From assembly GCA_002746355.1 (NCBI GenBank), contig NVWX01000025.1, forward strand, positions 12,361 to 22,464: a stretch of 10,104 nucleotides of DNA. The letters run 5' to 3'. This stretch comes from Dehalococcoidia bacterium (GTDB lineage Bacteria > Chloroflexota > Dehalococcoidia > Lucifugimonadales > UBA3495). Position numbers and translations under genes: made by a program. The notes below the pieces were generated by a model. That model did not search any database and had not been told where the DNA came from. It worked only from the letters and a program-made list of their open reading frames with translations. This document shows positions 1-6,211 of this stretch, one piece after another (position 1 is the stretch's first letter; each line of letters begins with the position of its first letter).

Positions 1-2960
1 ACGTAGAACTCCACGTTCTCCCGTCCGTAGCCGGAGAAGCCGTAGATCCCGTAGGTATCTCCGATGGACTCCAGGGCGTTGATCAGGAGGGTGGTGCCCT
101 CTTTCTCCAGGTCGATGATCCGCTTGTAATTGCGGCGCACCAGGCCTTCCCGGCGGCGGCGCAGCCAGACCATGTATTCCACCGGGTCGTCGGGGGCGTC
201 GCGGTCATCCACCGTCTGGCGGCCTTCGTCAATGGCCTCGGCCGTTGAGGCGCTCATGTCCAGAAGGAAGACCACGGCGACTTCCCGGCGATTCCGTTGC
301 CGGTGCCAGTAGATCTTTTCATCCGGGGGAATGCCCATTTTCAGGTCGGCCCAAGCTTCCAGGGCCGCGTTCAGGTCGATGTCTTCACCATCGATCAGCC
401 GGTAGGTCTTGCGCATGCTCTCCGGCATGATCAGCTCGAACTGTCGGCGGATGTGGTTCGACAACGCGGAATAGGTCTTAAGTGATTCCTGGTAGAAGGT
501 GATATCGCCCTCTTCAACCATTTTCTCTTTCACGATGCACCAACGGGGTTTGTAGTCGTTGGCCCTAAAATCCCACTCGTCATACACGTAGGTCGCAGGC
601 TCCCGGGCTTCGAGTTCGCCGCCGCTGTCGTCGTCGTGGAGCAGCGGTCCGTAGCCCTCACCGGGTTGGGAATTGGGCGGCGGAGCGCCGGCTTCTTTCA
701 TTATGTTCTGGGCGAACATGCTCATGTTGCTGTCCACTTCGCCCTGCTCGGCATCCAGCTCCAACTCCGGGCTCTCCTGAAGCAATTGCTCCAGCATCTC
801 CTGGGTCATTGGCTGGGCCTCGCCCTGGTCGCCGCTGTCGGCCTGGAGCTTGGTCAAAAGTTGGACCATCTCAGGCTTGAAGTCGCCGCGGTAGTCGATC
901 GGGTCGGGAGACTCGTAAGACTCCCCGTCGCCTCCGTCGGATGAGGCGTCCATCCCGGCTTGCAGTTGGTCGACCAAGGACTGGTAGTCCTCTTCGGAGA
1001 AGTCGCCCGGTTCCTCCAGGTCTTGCTCCTCGAACTGGTCTTCCTCTTCCTGTTCGTTGGGGACGCGGGAGATGATTTCGTAGGCCCTGAGAGTGGCCTC
1101 CGCCGTGTCTTCCACGTTGGCTTCAGCGGTGCGCAGTTGGTGTAGGATGCTGGAGAGCATCTCTGCGGCTTCTTTGTACTCGATGGCCACGGGCAGGTCT
1201 TGGAACTGGTCCAAGCTCATGTGGATCAGGAGTTCCACCATGCCCTGCTGCAGCGGCATATCCTCAATCCTGGACCGGTTGGCCAGAGTCTCGTTTTGGA
1301 CGCGCGAGGATGCGGCCCGGATGCCTGGATATTCCACCTTGATGCGGTAGTCCAAACGGCAGTCTTCCAAGACCGTGAATATGTCGAATCCCAGTCTGCT
1401 GTTCTCAAATAGGTCTAAGAATCGCCCGATGTCTGTGAAGGTGCGCATGCTCCCCATGTCATTGGGGTCGTCGAACATCGGCGTCATCTCGACGTCGCCT
1501 TCAGCGCCGGAGGTCAGCAGCCGGGCGGCCATCTCGTAGTCTTCTTTGGCCAAGGCACGCTGTTCCTCTTTGCGTTGGACCGCCTTCTGTTCCATCTCAT
1601 GCCGGCGGTCTTCAAACTGAGTTGCAGGTCTCTCGAATTCGTACCCGAAACTGCCGAACTCAAGGTGGGCCACCTGATGGGTCGAAACAACCTTGAACCA
1701 GGAGAAGTTGTCCTGCTTGTTGGGGTAGAGGTCCACCACCGGAGGCAGGAATATCTTGGTCCCGTCAGTTGACGCTGTGTCCTCGGCAACCCAGCCGATG
1801 TTCCGCGACACCAGCTCTTGGGTGTCGTAGATCTCCAGGCCGGTGCCCGCCAGCGCACGGCAGTACAGGCGCAGGATGCTCTTGACCCGGTCCAGCTCTA
1901 AGCTCGAAGACAGGGTCTCAAGCATGGACTCAGACGTGTTGGACTCTATCTTGAAGAACGCGATACCGCTTTCAACGTTCTCTTGGAGAAGGTGCGCCCC
2001 GTGTTGGAACCAGGTGTCCAGTTGGCTCACCGTGATGCGGTTCAGGACGGCATCCAGGCTCTTCAGGAAGGGTGGAACGGCGTCAGGTGTGATAACAACC
2101 AAGGCGTCGCATAGGTCCAAGATGTAGCCCTGAGAGCCCTGGGGCACCTTGCTCAGTGCTTGGGTGCCGTCGGAAAGGAACCTGGAGGTGTTCCTCAGTC
2201 CGACCTTGGCCAGGCGCTCGCCCAACTTCAAGAAACGTCCGGTCTGGCTCTCGTCCACCAGTTGCAGCGCTCTGGGCACCAACTCCAGGCAAGTCTTAAC
2301 CTCGCGCCAACTGGTGTCGATCAGGGCCCGGGACATGGCCAAGAATGGCTCCCGCTCCCGGCCCATGGCCGGCAGAACGTCCCGTCCTAGGACCAAGCAC
2401 TCTCCGGCAACGTCATAGGACTTGTAAGATAGAGCTTCGATCAACGAAGCGAAGACTTCCACGTCCCAGAAGGGCAGGTTCCGGACCAGGTCCGGGCTGA
2501 CCTCGAAGAATTTGGCGGCCAGAGTGCTGGACTTCCACGTGCCCTTGTAGAGACTGCGTCCCAGGCCGGCCCACCGGGGGATGTACTGGGGACGTAGGTT
2601 GGGGACTATGGATACGCTTGATTTGAAGAAGGAAACCGCCAGGGTTGGCGAGTCCTGGGCCAGGTAGGTACCGCAACGGGCCCACTGCATGAACGAAGGG
2701 AAAGACAGGAACTTGCTGACCTCAGGGCTGACCCGGTAGTACTCGATGGCAGACTCCCAGGAACGCACCGTCTGGGTGCCGATGGTCAGGCCCTCTTTGG
2801 CCCACAGGCCGATCTCTTCTTCGCCAAATGATTCTTTTACTGTGTCGTTGGCCTCGTGATAGGCCTCGAGAACTGCCGGCGGCAGTTTGGCCAGTTCAGC
2901 TTCAATCTCGGGAATAGAACCACTAGTCAACTTGGCGTCCCTCGCTTTCCAGTCTGTCAT
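1..2960 (-). CDS. Large VWA-domain protein, NorD/CbbO-type partner of a MoxR ATPase (C-terminus beyond window)
   Basis: An uninterrupted minus-strand frame gives 986 codons and runs off position 1, so the C-terminus is missing. Residues about 60-350 are helical and repetitive: Trp-anchored units start near W68, W142 and W218, and the first two share the pattern W-x-x-A-x(2-4)-F/Y-x-V-S-P-(E/D)-(V/L), suggesting HEAT/TPR-like scaffolding. Residues about 635-690 are strongly acidic. An EWDF motif at 795-798, followed by KPRWC, is typical of NorD proteins just before the VWA domain. The VWA domain starts near 890 with a complete MIDAS start, DMSAST at 901-906 (D901, S903, S905); GIYGFSGYG lies near the window edge. 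Family knowledge: such proteins pair with CbbQ/NorQ AAA+ ATPases to activate metalloenzymes, and an ATPase of that type lies two genes upstream. The ATG at 2960 lies inside the Nudix gene (38-base overlap) with no clear ribosome site. A TTG at 2930 is preceded by GAGGGA at seven bases and would cut the overlap to eight. Family is fairly sure; the client enzyme is unknown. Confidence 0.88.
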   Translation of the reverse strand, partial: MTDWKARDAKLTSGSIPEIEAELAKLPPAVLEAYHEANDTVKESFGEEEIGLWAKEGLTIGTQTVRSWESAIEYYRVSPEVSKFLSFPSFMQWARCGTYLAQDSPTLAVSFFKSSVSIVPNLRPQYIPRWAGLGRSLYKGTWKSSTLAAKFFEVSPDLVRNLPFWDVEVFASLIEALSYKSYDVAGECLVLGRDVLPAMGREREPFLAMSRALIDTSWREVKTCLELVPRALQLVDESQTGRFLKLGERLAKVGLRNTSRFLSDGTQALSKVPQGSQGYILDLCDALVVITPDAVPPFLKSLDAVLNRITVSQLDTWFQHGAHLLQENVESGIAFFKIESNTSESMLETLSSSLELDRVKSILRLYCRALAGTGLEIYDTQELVSRNIGWVAEDTASTDGTKIFLPPVVDLYPNKQDNFSWFKVVSTHQVAHLEFGSFGYEFERPATQFEDRRHEMEQKAVQRKEEQRALAKEDYEMAARLLTSGAEGDVEMTPMFDDPNDMGSMRTFTDIGRFLDLFENSRLGFDIFTVLEDCRLDYRIKVEYPGIRAASSRVQNETLANRSRIEDMPLQQGMVELLIHMSLDQFQDLPVAIEYKEAAEMLSSILHQLRTAEANVEDTAEATLRAYEIISRVPNEQEEEDQFEEQDLEEPGDFSEEDYQSLVDQLQAGMDASSDGGDGESYESPDPIDYRGDFKPEMVQLLTKLQADSGDQGEAQPMTQEMLEQLLQESPELELDAEQGEVDSNMSMFAQNIMKEAGAPPPNSQPGEGYGPLLHDDDSGGELEAREPATYVYDEWDFRANDYKPRWCIVKEKMVEEGDITFYQESLKTYSALSNHIRRQFELIMPESMRKTYRLIDGEDIDLNAALEAWADLKMGIPPDEKIYWHRQRNRREVAVVFLLDMSASTAEAIDEGRQTVDDRDAPDDPVEYMVWLRRRREGLVRRNYKRIIDLEKEGTTLLINALESIGDTYGIYGFSGYGRENVEFY

Positions 2961-3519
2961 CTAGGATATCGATGCAACTCTGGAGGATTCTTGCAGTCGC
3001 CCCAAAGACGACATGCTCTTGGTGAACATAGGAGTACGAAGTAACGGGATTTCCATCCTCCCAACGCGTTTCGGTCCGGCGGTTAGCTGGGTCGATCAAC
3101 GCGGAGACGGGGAATTCCAGTACCTCGGCAATCTCAATGGCGCTGGGTGTAAATTCGTAGGGGTATTCGATGGTGCCCGCGAAAACGTTGATCAGGAAAT
3201 TACTCCGTGTGGCGACCTCATCCATCTCTCCGATAACGGTGATGTCGTCCCGGTTGATTCCCATCTCTTCTTCCGTCTCACGGAGGGCTGTCTCCAAAGA
3301 GTCGCGGTCTTCCGGGTCTCGAGCGCCGCCGGGGAAGGAAATCTCCCCTTTGTGGTGCTCCACCTGCTCAGACCGCTTGTTTAAAAGGATACAGTATTCG
3401 CCATCCTTGGGGTAAAGGAGGACCATAACGGCTGAAGGCATCAGATCGTCGCCATCGATTCTTTCCACGACGCGCGTCGTCAGCGCGCGTTTCAAAAGCT
3501 CCGGCGGCGTCTCACCCAT
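2923..3519 (-). CDS. Nudix hydrolase, CoA pyrophosphatase (NudL/NUDT7-like)
   Basis: This 198-residue protein matches the CoA-pyrophosphatase branch of Nudix hydrolases. Before the Nudix helix it has the family's extra motif, LLNKRS at 45-50 leading to HHKGEISFPGG at 55-65. The metal-binding helix follows with ALRETEEEMGI at 78-88, where E81, E84 and E85 are the expected Mg2+ ligands. Family members split CoA or acyl-CoA into 3',5'-ADP and phosphopantetheine; that this protein does so is inferred. It is soluble, with no signal peptide. The ATG at 3519 is supported by AGGAG at 3525-3529, five bases upstream. It lies 21 bases after the MoxR ATPase gene, and its last codons overlap the start of the VWA gene, so translation of the two is probably coupled. 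Its position in an operon with coaE, whose product completes CoA synthesis, supports the CoA assignment. A broader nucleotide-hygiene role is the main alternative. Confidence 0.9.
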   Translation of the reverse strand: MGETPPELLKRALTTRVVERIDGDDLMPSAVMVLLYPKDGEYCILLNKRSEQVEHHKGEISFPGGARDPEDRDSLETALRETEEEMGINRDDITVIGEMDEVATRSNFLINVFAGTIEYPYEFTPSAIEIAEVLEFPVSALIDPANRRTETRWEDGNPVTSYSYVHQEHVVFGATARILQSCIDILDDRLESEGRQVD

Positions 3520-3524
3520 TTAGT

Positions 3525-3529
3525 CTCCT
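3525..3529 (-). promoter_or_regulatory. Ribosome binding site of the Nudix gene
   Basis: On the minus strand AGGAG stands five bases before the ATG at 3519. This is one of the clear Shine-Dalgarno sites in the operon and supports the chosen start. Confidence 0.7.
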
Positions 3530-3540
3530 ACTCGAAGCCG

Positions 3541-4440
3541 TTACTCGAAGATCGAAGACGTAACTTCTTCGAGACTTCGCTGCAGTTCCGCGTCGTCGGT
3601 CAACGTCCATACGATGGCCACCTGGCAAGCGCGGCGCGGCGTGATGCCTTCTGACATCAACCGACCGGCGTAGATCAACAGCCGGGTGCTGGCGCCCTCT
3701 TGAAGGCCGTGCTCCTCCAGGTTCCGGATCTTCTCACCCAGCTTGGCCAGCGCGTCGGCATGTTCCTTGGAGCAGCCGCTCTCCCGCTGAATGATTTCAG
3801 TCTCGACATCGGCTGGGGGGTAGTAGAACTCGATGGATATGAACCGCTGGCGGGTGCTGTGTTTCAGGTCTTTAAGCGCGCTCTGATATCCAGGGTTGTA
3901 GGATACGCAGAGGAGGAACCGGTCGTCGGCCTCGACGACGGTGCCGGTCTTCTCGATCGGCAGGATGCGCCGGTGGTCGGTGAGTGGGTGGATCAACACC
4001 GTGGTGTCTTTCCGAGCCTCCACAACCTCGTCTAGGTAAAGGATCGCCCCGTTCTTGACTGCCCTGGTCATGGGACCGTCGATCCAGCGGGTGCCGTTGG
4101 CATCCAGCAGGTACCGGCCTACCAGGTCGCTGGCGGTAAGGTCTTCATGACAGGCGATGGTAATCAGAGGCACGCGAATCTCGCCTTCTTTCAGCGGTTG
4201 TTCGTTTCTGCTCTTGTCTTTGACCGTGGCCATGGGCCGGCCCAATTGCCAGGCCATGAATTCCACAAACCTGGTTTTTCCGCAGCCAGTCGGGCCTTTC
4301 AACAAGACCGGGATGTGCTGCTGGTAAGCGGCGGTGAATAACTCAATCTCATCGCCGATTGGGCGGTAGTAAGGTTCGTCCCTGACCAGGAACTCCTCAA
4401 TCGCATATTCCTTGAAAGTTGGCTCAGCCGTTTCAACCAT
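3541..4440 (-). CDS. MoxR-family AAA+ ATPase, CbbQ/NirQ/NorQ type
   Basis: This 299-residue AAA+ ATPase has Walker A GPTGCGKT at 49-56, Walker B ILYLDE at 133-138 with catalytic E138, a sensor-1 asparagine in SYNPGYQ (N182), and likely arginine-finger residues in TRQRF at 196-200. The length, the short N-terminus before the P-loop, and the compact helical C-terminus fit CbbQ/NirQ/NorQ ATPases, which form rings and use ATP to remodel a metalloenzyme through a VWA adaptor (known for CbbQ-CbbO with Rubisco and inferred for NorQ-NorD with nitric oxide reductase). A large VWA protein two genes downstream is the obvious partner. It starts 46 bases after coaE and is followed 21 bases later by the Nudix gene. 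AGGAGG lies 12 bases before the ATG, a slightly long spacing. No norB/norC or cbbL/cbbS is in the window, so the target is unknown and a specific nor or cbb symbol is not justified. Confidence 0.9.
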   Translation of the reverse strand: MVETAEPTFKEYAIEEFLVRDEPYYRPIGDEIELFTAAYQQHIPVLLKGPTGCGKTRFVEFMAWQLGRPMATVKDKSRNEQPLKEGEIRVPLITIACHEDLTASDLVGRYLLDANGTRWIDGPMTRAVKNGAILYLDEVVEARKDTTVLIHPLTDHRRILPIEKTGTVVEADDRFLLCVSYNPGYQSALKDLKHSTRQRFISIEFYYPPADVETEIIQRESGCSKEHADALAKLGEKIRNLEEHGLQEGASTRLLIYAGRLMSEGITPRRACQVAIVWTLTDDAELQRSLEEVTSSIFE

Positions 4441-4452
4441 TTTTTACCCGGT

Positions 4453-4458
4453 CCTCCT
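4453..4458 (-). promoter_or_regulatory. Ribosome binding site of the MoxR ATPase gene
   Basis: AGGAGG on the minus strand ends 12 bases before the ATG at 4440, somewhat farther than usual. Just upstream, at 4467-4480, is a small GC hairpin (CGGCGG/CCGCCG) in the coaE-moxR gap. It lacks a following T-run and is not a convincing terminator. Confidence 0.5.
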
Positions 4459-4486
4459 TTATATCTCGGCGGTCCCGCCGTATTTG

Positions 4487-5083
4487 TTATACCGCGACCC
4501 TGCGGTCCCACAACTCTTTGATGGCGCTTTCTAGTCCCGCCATATCGCCCGAGTTGTCAATGACATAGTCAGCTCTTTCCAGCCGTTCGGCGCGGTCCAT
4601 CTGGGAGTAAATCCGTTTCCGGGCTTCTTCCTCGGATAGGCCGTTGCGTTGCTTGAGCCGCTCGATGACTATCTGTTCCGATGAATCGGTGACCCACACC
4701 TCTTCCACCAGGGAGTCCCATCCGGCCTCAAATAGCAGGGCCGCCTCCACCACCACAACATCCATTCCTTGGCTCCGCAGGACCTCGATCTTGTCCGCGA
4801 CCATCCGCGCCATTCGTGGATGCATGATCCGGTTCAGTTTTTCCAATTGATCGGGGTCTGAGAACACTATGGCCCCCAATTTTCCCCGGTCGATCTCCCC
4901 GTCTTCTTGCAAGATAGCGTCGCCGAATGTGGCGACCACCTGTTCCCATGCTTCCGTGTTGGGGGTATAGGCTTCATGGCCCACCTGGTCCGCGCTGATA
5001 AGCGAGGCTCCCAAGGCTACCAAATGACGAGCAGCTTCACTCTTACCGGTGCCGATGCTACCCGTTAACCCTATTACCAACAT
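4487..5083 (-). CDS. coaE: Dephospho-CoA kinase
   Basis: CoaE phosphorylates the 3'-hydroxyl of dephospho-CoA with ATP, the last step of CoA synthesis in the cytoplasm. The 198-residue product has the P-loop GSIGTGKS at 8-15, then SADQVGHEAY, the substrate-binding segment LNRIMHPRM, VVVEAALLFEAGWD, a lid helix around QRNGLSEEEARKRIYSQM, and the conserved end ADYVIDNSGD. Length and motif order are normal for the family. Two in-frame starts are adjacent, GTG at 5086 and ATG at 5083; the ATG is preferred because it forms a TGATG overlap with the stop codon of the small upstream ORF, a common arrangement for coupled translation. No strong ribosome site stands before it, which also fits coupling. 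It is followed at 46 bases by the MoxR ATPase gene and appears to be the first conserved gene of the operon. Confidence 0.96.
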   Translation of the reverse strand: MLVIGLTGSIGTGKSEAARHLVALGASLISADQVGHEAYTPNTEAWEQVVATFGDAILQEDGEIDRGKLGAIVFSDPDQLEKLNRIMHPRMARMVADKIEVLRSQGMDVVVVEAALLFEAGWDSLVEEVWVTDSSEQIVIERLKQRNGLSEEEARKRIYSQMDRAERLERADYVIDNSGDMAGLESAIKELWDRRVAV

Positions 5084-5187
5084 CACTCTTTATACCCGCC
5101 CATTGGCGCTATCCGTACCGGGCAAACCGTATTGAGATACCCGTTTGGGATACCGTTGGGGCAAGCTCCCATTAGCGTGGGGCACAT
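5083..5187 (-). CDS. Small leaderless ORF (34 aa) coupled to coaE; unknown function
   Basis: An open frame of 34 codons starts at the ATG at 5187 and ends with TGA at 5085-5083, whose A is the first base of the coaE ATG. The ATG lies exactly six bases after the -10 box TAGAAT, where transcription should begin, so the message would be leaderless. The peptide starts MCPTLMGACPNG and ends MGGYKE; it has three cysteines (residues 2, 9 and 22), several Pro and Gly, no signal peptide and no membrane segment. No family is recognised. An open frame this short could occur by chance, but promoter position and coaE overlap together make translation plausible. It could be a leader peptide setting coaE expression, perhaps sensing cysteine supply, since CoA synthesis consumes cysteine; that is inference. 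Confidence 0.45.
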   Translation of the reverse strand: MCPTLMGACPNGIPNGYLNTVCPVRIAPMGGYKE

Positions 5188-5193
5188 CGGGCC

Positions 5194-5222
5194 ATTCTAA
5201 CAACGCGGCTCCGGCTGGTCAA
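5194..5222 (-). promoter_or_regulatory. Housekeeping-sigma promoter of the coaE operon
   Basis: On the minus strand, TTGACC (5222-5217, five of six to consensus) and TAGAAT (5199-5194, five of six) are separated by 17 bases. Transcription should start near 5187, the first base of the small ORF, about 104 bases before coaE. No other candidate of this quality was noticed between rimI and coaE. Confidence 0.7.
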
Positions 5223-5254
5223 CATAAATCGTAGGCGTTGCACATCGAAATACT

Positions 5255-5347
5255 CCGGCTTCGATCGTCCGGCCGATGGAGACCACGGCCCGCAGTTGAT
5301 TATCTTTATGTAGACGTGTCCCGGACGCGCCGGCTTCGAGCGCCGGC
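5255..5347. repeat. Two diverged copies of a GC-rich direct repeat downstream of rimI
   Basis: CCGGCTTCGATCGTCCGGC at 5255-5273 recurs as CCGGCTTCGAGCGCCGGC at 5330-5347 with one substitution, one further mismatch or shift, and a one-base gap. Each copy has CCGG at both ends and could fold: the second forms a six-pair GCCGGC stem with a seven-base loop. They lie between the rimI stop (5363) and the coaE promoter, so they could slow or end rimI transcription, but no T-run follows on the minus strand. Otherwise 5223-5362 shows nothing recognisable. Confidence 0.4.
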
Positions 5348-5362
5348 TTTCATTTCCAACGA

Positions 5363-6157
5363 TCAGTATTCTTCTATGTCCATCCTTCCCCAACGGGACT
5401 CATAGGTTGATTGCAGGCCGGCGAACAACGTTCCGTACTCTGGCGTGTCGATGGGGCTGGTGGTCATTATGACCGCGTCTTCCCGGTTGTCGGAGTAATA
5501 AGCCTTACGGATGCCCACCGACTTGAAGTTGTATTTCTGGTAGAGGCGATGGGCGATGAAGTTGGAGACGCGGGCCTCCAAGGTCATCACCTTGGAGCCG
5601 TAGTCGATGGCGGCTTTCAGGGAGCCTATAAGCAGTAATTCTCCCACGCCCCGTCCGCGCAGGGTCTCTTTCACGGCGATCTCGGTGATGTGGGCCTCTT
5701 CTCCCTGGTACCAAACGCTGACGTACCCGGCGATGTTGAAGACCGTATCCACGTCTACCGCCTCGTCGTTGGAAAAAAAGCCCAATCGTCCCAGCAACCG
5801 AGACCAGAGTTTGGTGGGACGTGGTTCCTCGTCTTGGGCCGGCCTGTCGGAATCGATCTCGGCCAAGATCTCTTCGGGCGAAACATCTTCGTCGAAACAC
5901 GCCACCAGATAATTGGCGCGTTTGTTGTTTAATTCGCGCTTGAAAGAGGAACTAACCCAGAGGGGTGAAAAGGCTTCCTTTTCGATGGTGACGACTTGGT
6001 CGATATCATCTACGCGAAGCCTTCGAATACTTACGGGTAACGCTTCTTGCAATTGGACCGCGCTGCGGATCTGGCTGATTAGTAACTGAATCAGGTCCCC
6101 GCCTGACAGTGCTGATTTTAACATAATCGGTTGGCCGCGTAGTCGTGGCCCGGCCAT
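5363..6157 (-). CDS. rimI: GNAT N-acetyltransferase, RimI-like (ribosomal protein S18 alanine acetyltransferase)
   Basis: This 264-residue protein carries a GNAT fold from about residue 42 to 233. Acetyl-CoA-binding motif A is EIAVKETLRGRGVGELLL at 159-176, with RGRGVG as the pyrophosphate loop. EARVSN at 194-199, LYQKYNFKSVGIRKAYY at 205-221 and EDAVIM at 226-231 are typical of RimI, which acetylates the N-terminal alanine of ribosomal protein S18. It is longer than the usual 150-odd residues because of a 41-residue N-terminal extension, an acidic insert at about 90-140 between the second strand region and NIAGYVSVW, and a 30-residue tail. The ATG at 6157 gives the longest product; an internal ATG at 6124 would remove 11 residues, and neither has a Shine-Dalgarno site. 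TTTAAA eight bases before 6157 could be a -10 box of a leaderless transcript. The substrate is inferred; another protein N-acetyltransferase role is possible. Confidence 0.85.
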   Translation of the reverse strand: MAGPRLRGQPIMLKSALSGGDLIQLLISQIRSAVQLQEALPVSIRRLRVDDIDQVVTIEKEAFSPLWVSSSFKRELNNKRANYLVACFDEDVSPEEILAEIDSDRPAQDEEPRPTKLWSRLLGRLGFFSNDEAVDVDTVFNIAGYVSVWYQGEEAHITEIAVKETLRGRGVGELLLIGSLKAAIDYGSKVMTLEARVSNFIAHRLYQKYNFKSVGIRKAYYSDNREDAVIMTTSPIDTPEYGTLFAGLQSTYESRWGRMDIEEY

Positions 6158-6172
6158 TGATTGGCTTTAAAC

Positions 6173-6205
6173 TTGGTAGAGACCAATGGTGAGGGGTATA
6201 GAGGA
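6173..6205 (+). promoter_or_regulatory. Possible promoter and ribosome site of the lipoprotein gene in the divergent gap
   Basis: The gap between rimI and the lipoprotein gene is only 54 bases (6158-6211). On the plus strand TTGGTA (6173-6178) and TATAGA (6197-6202) are 18 bases apart, each four of six to consensus. GAGGA at 6201-6205 is a good ribosome site six bases before the ATG at 6212, but overlaps the proposed -10 box, so both cannot be used. Either the transcript begins farther upstream inside rimI, or it is nearly leaderless. Confidence 0.35.
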
Positions 6206-6211
6206 AGCGAC

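Noticed and set aside
1514..1858. 114-codon minus-strand frame inside the VWA gene
   Set aside because: It is in a different frame from the continuous VWA reading frame, with an Arg/Trp/Ser/Pro-rich composition typical of out-of-frame translation.
4467..4480. CGGCGG-TC-CCGCCG palindrome after coaE as a terminator
   Set aside because: The stem is short with a two-base gap, no T-run follows, and the next gene is 46 bases away on the same strand with its own ribosome site.
5088..5093. TATAAA on the minus strand just before coaE as a -10 box
   Set aside because: It lies inside the small ORF, has no good -35 partner, and a much better promoter stands at 5194-5222.
6161..6211. Upstream TTG at 6161 as the lipoprotein start
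   Set aside because: It would put 17 polar residues before the signal peptide, and has no ribosome site, whereas ATG 6212 has both a ribosome site and the correct signal position.
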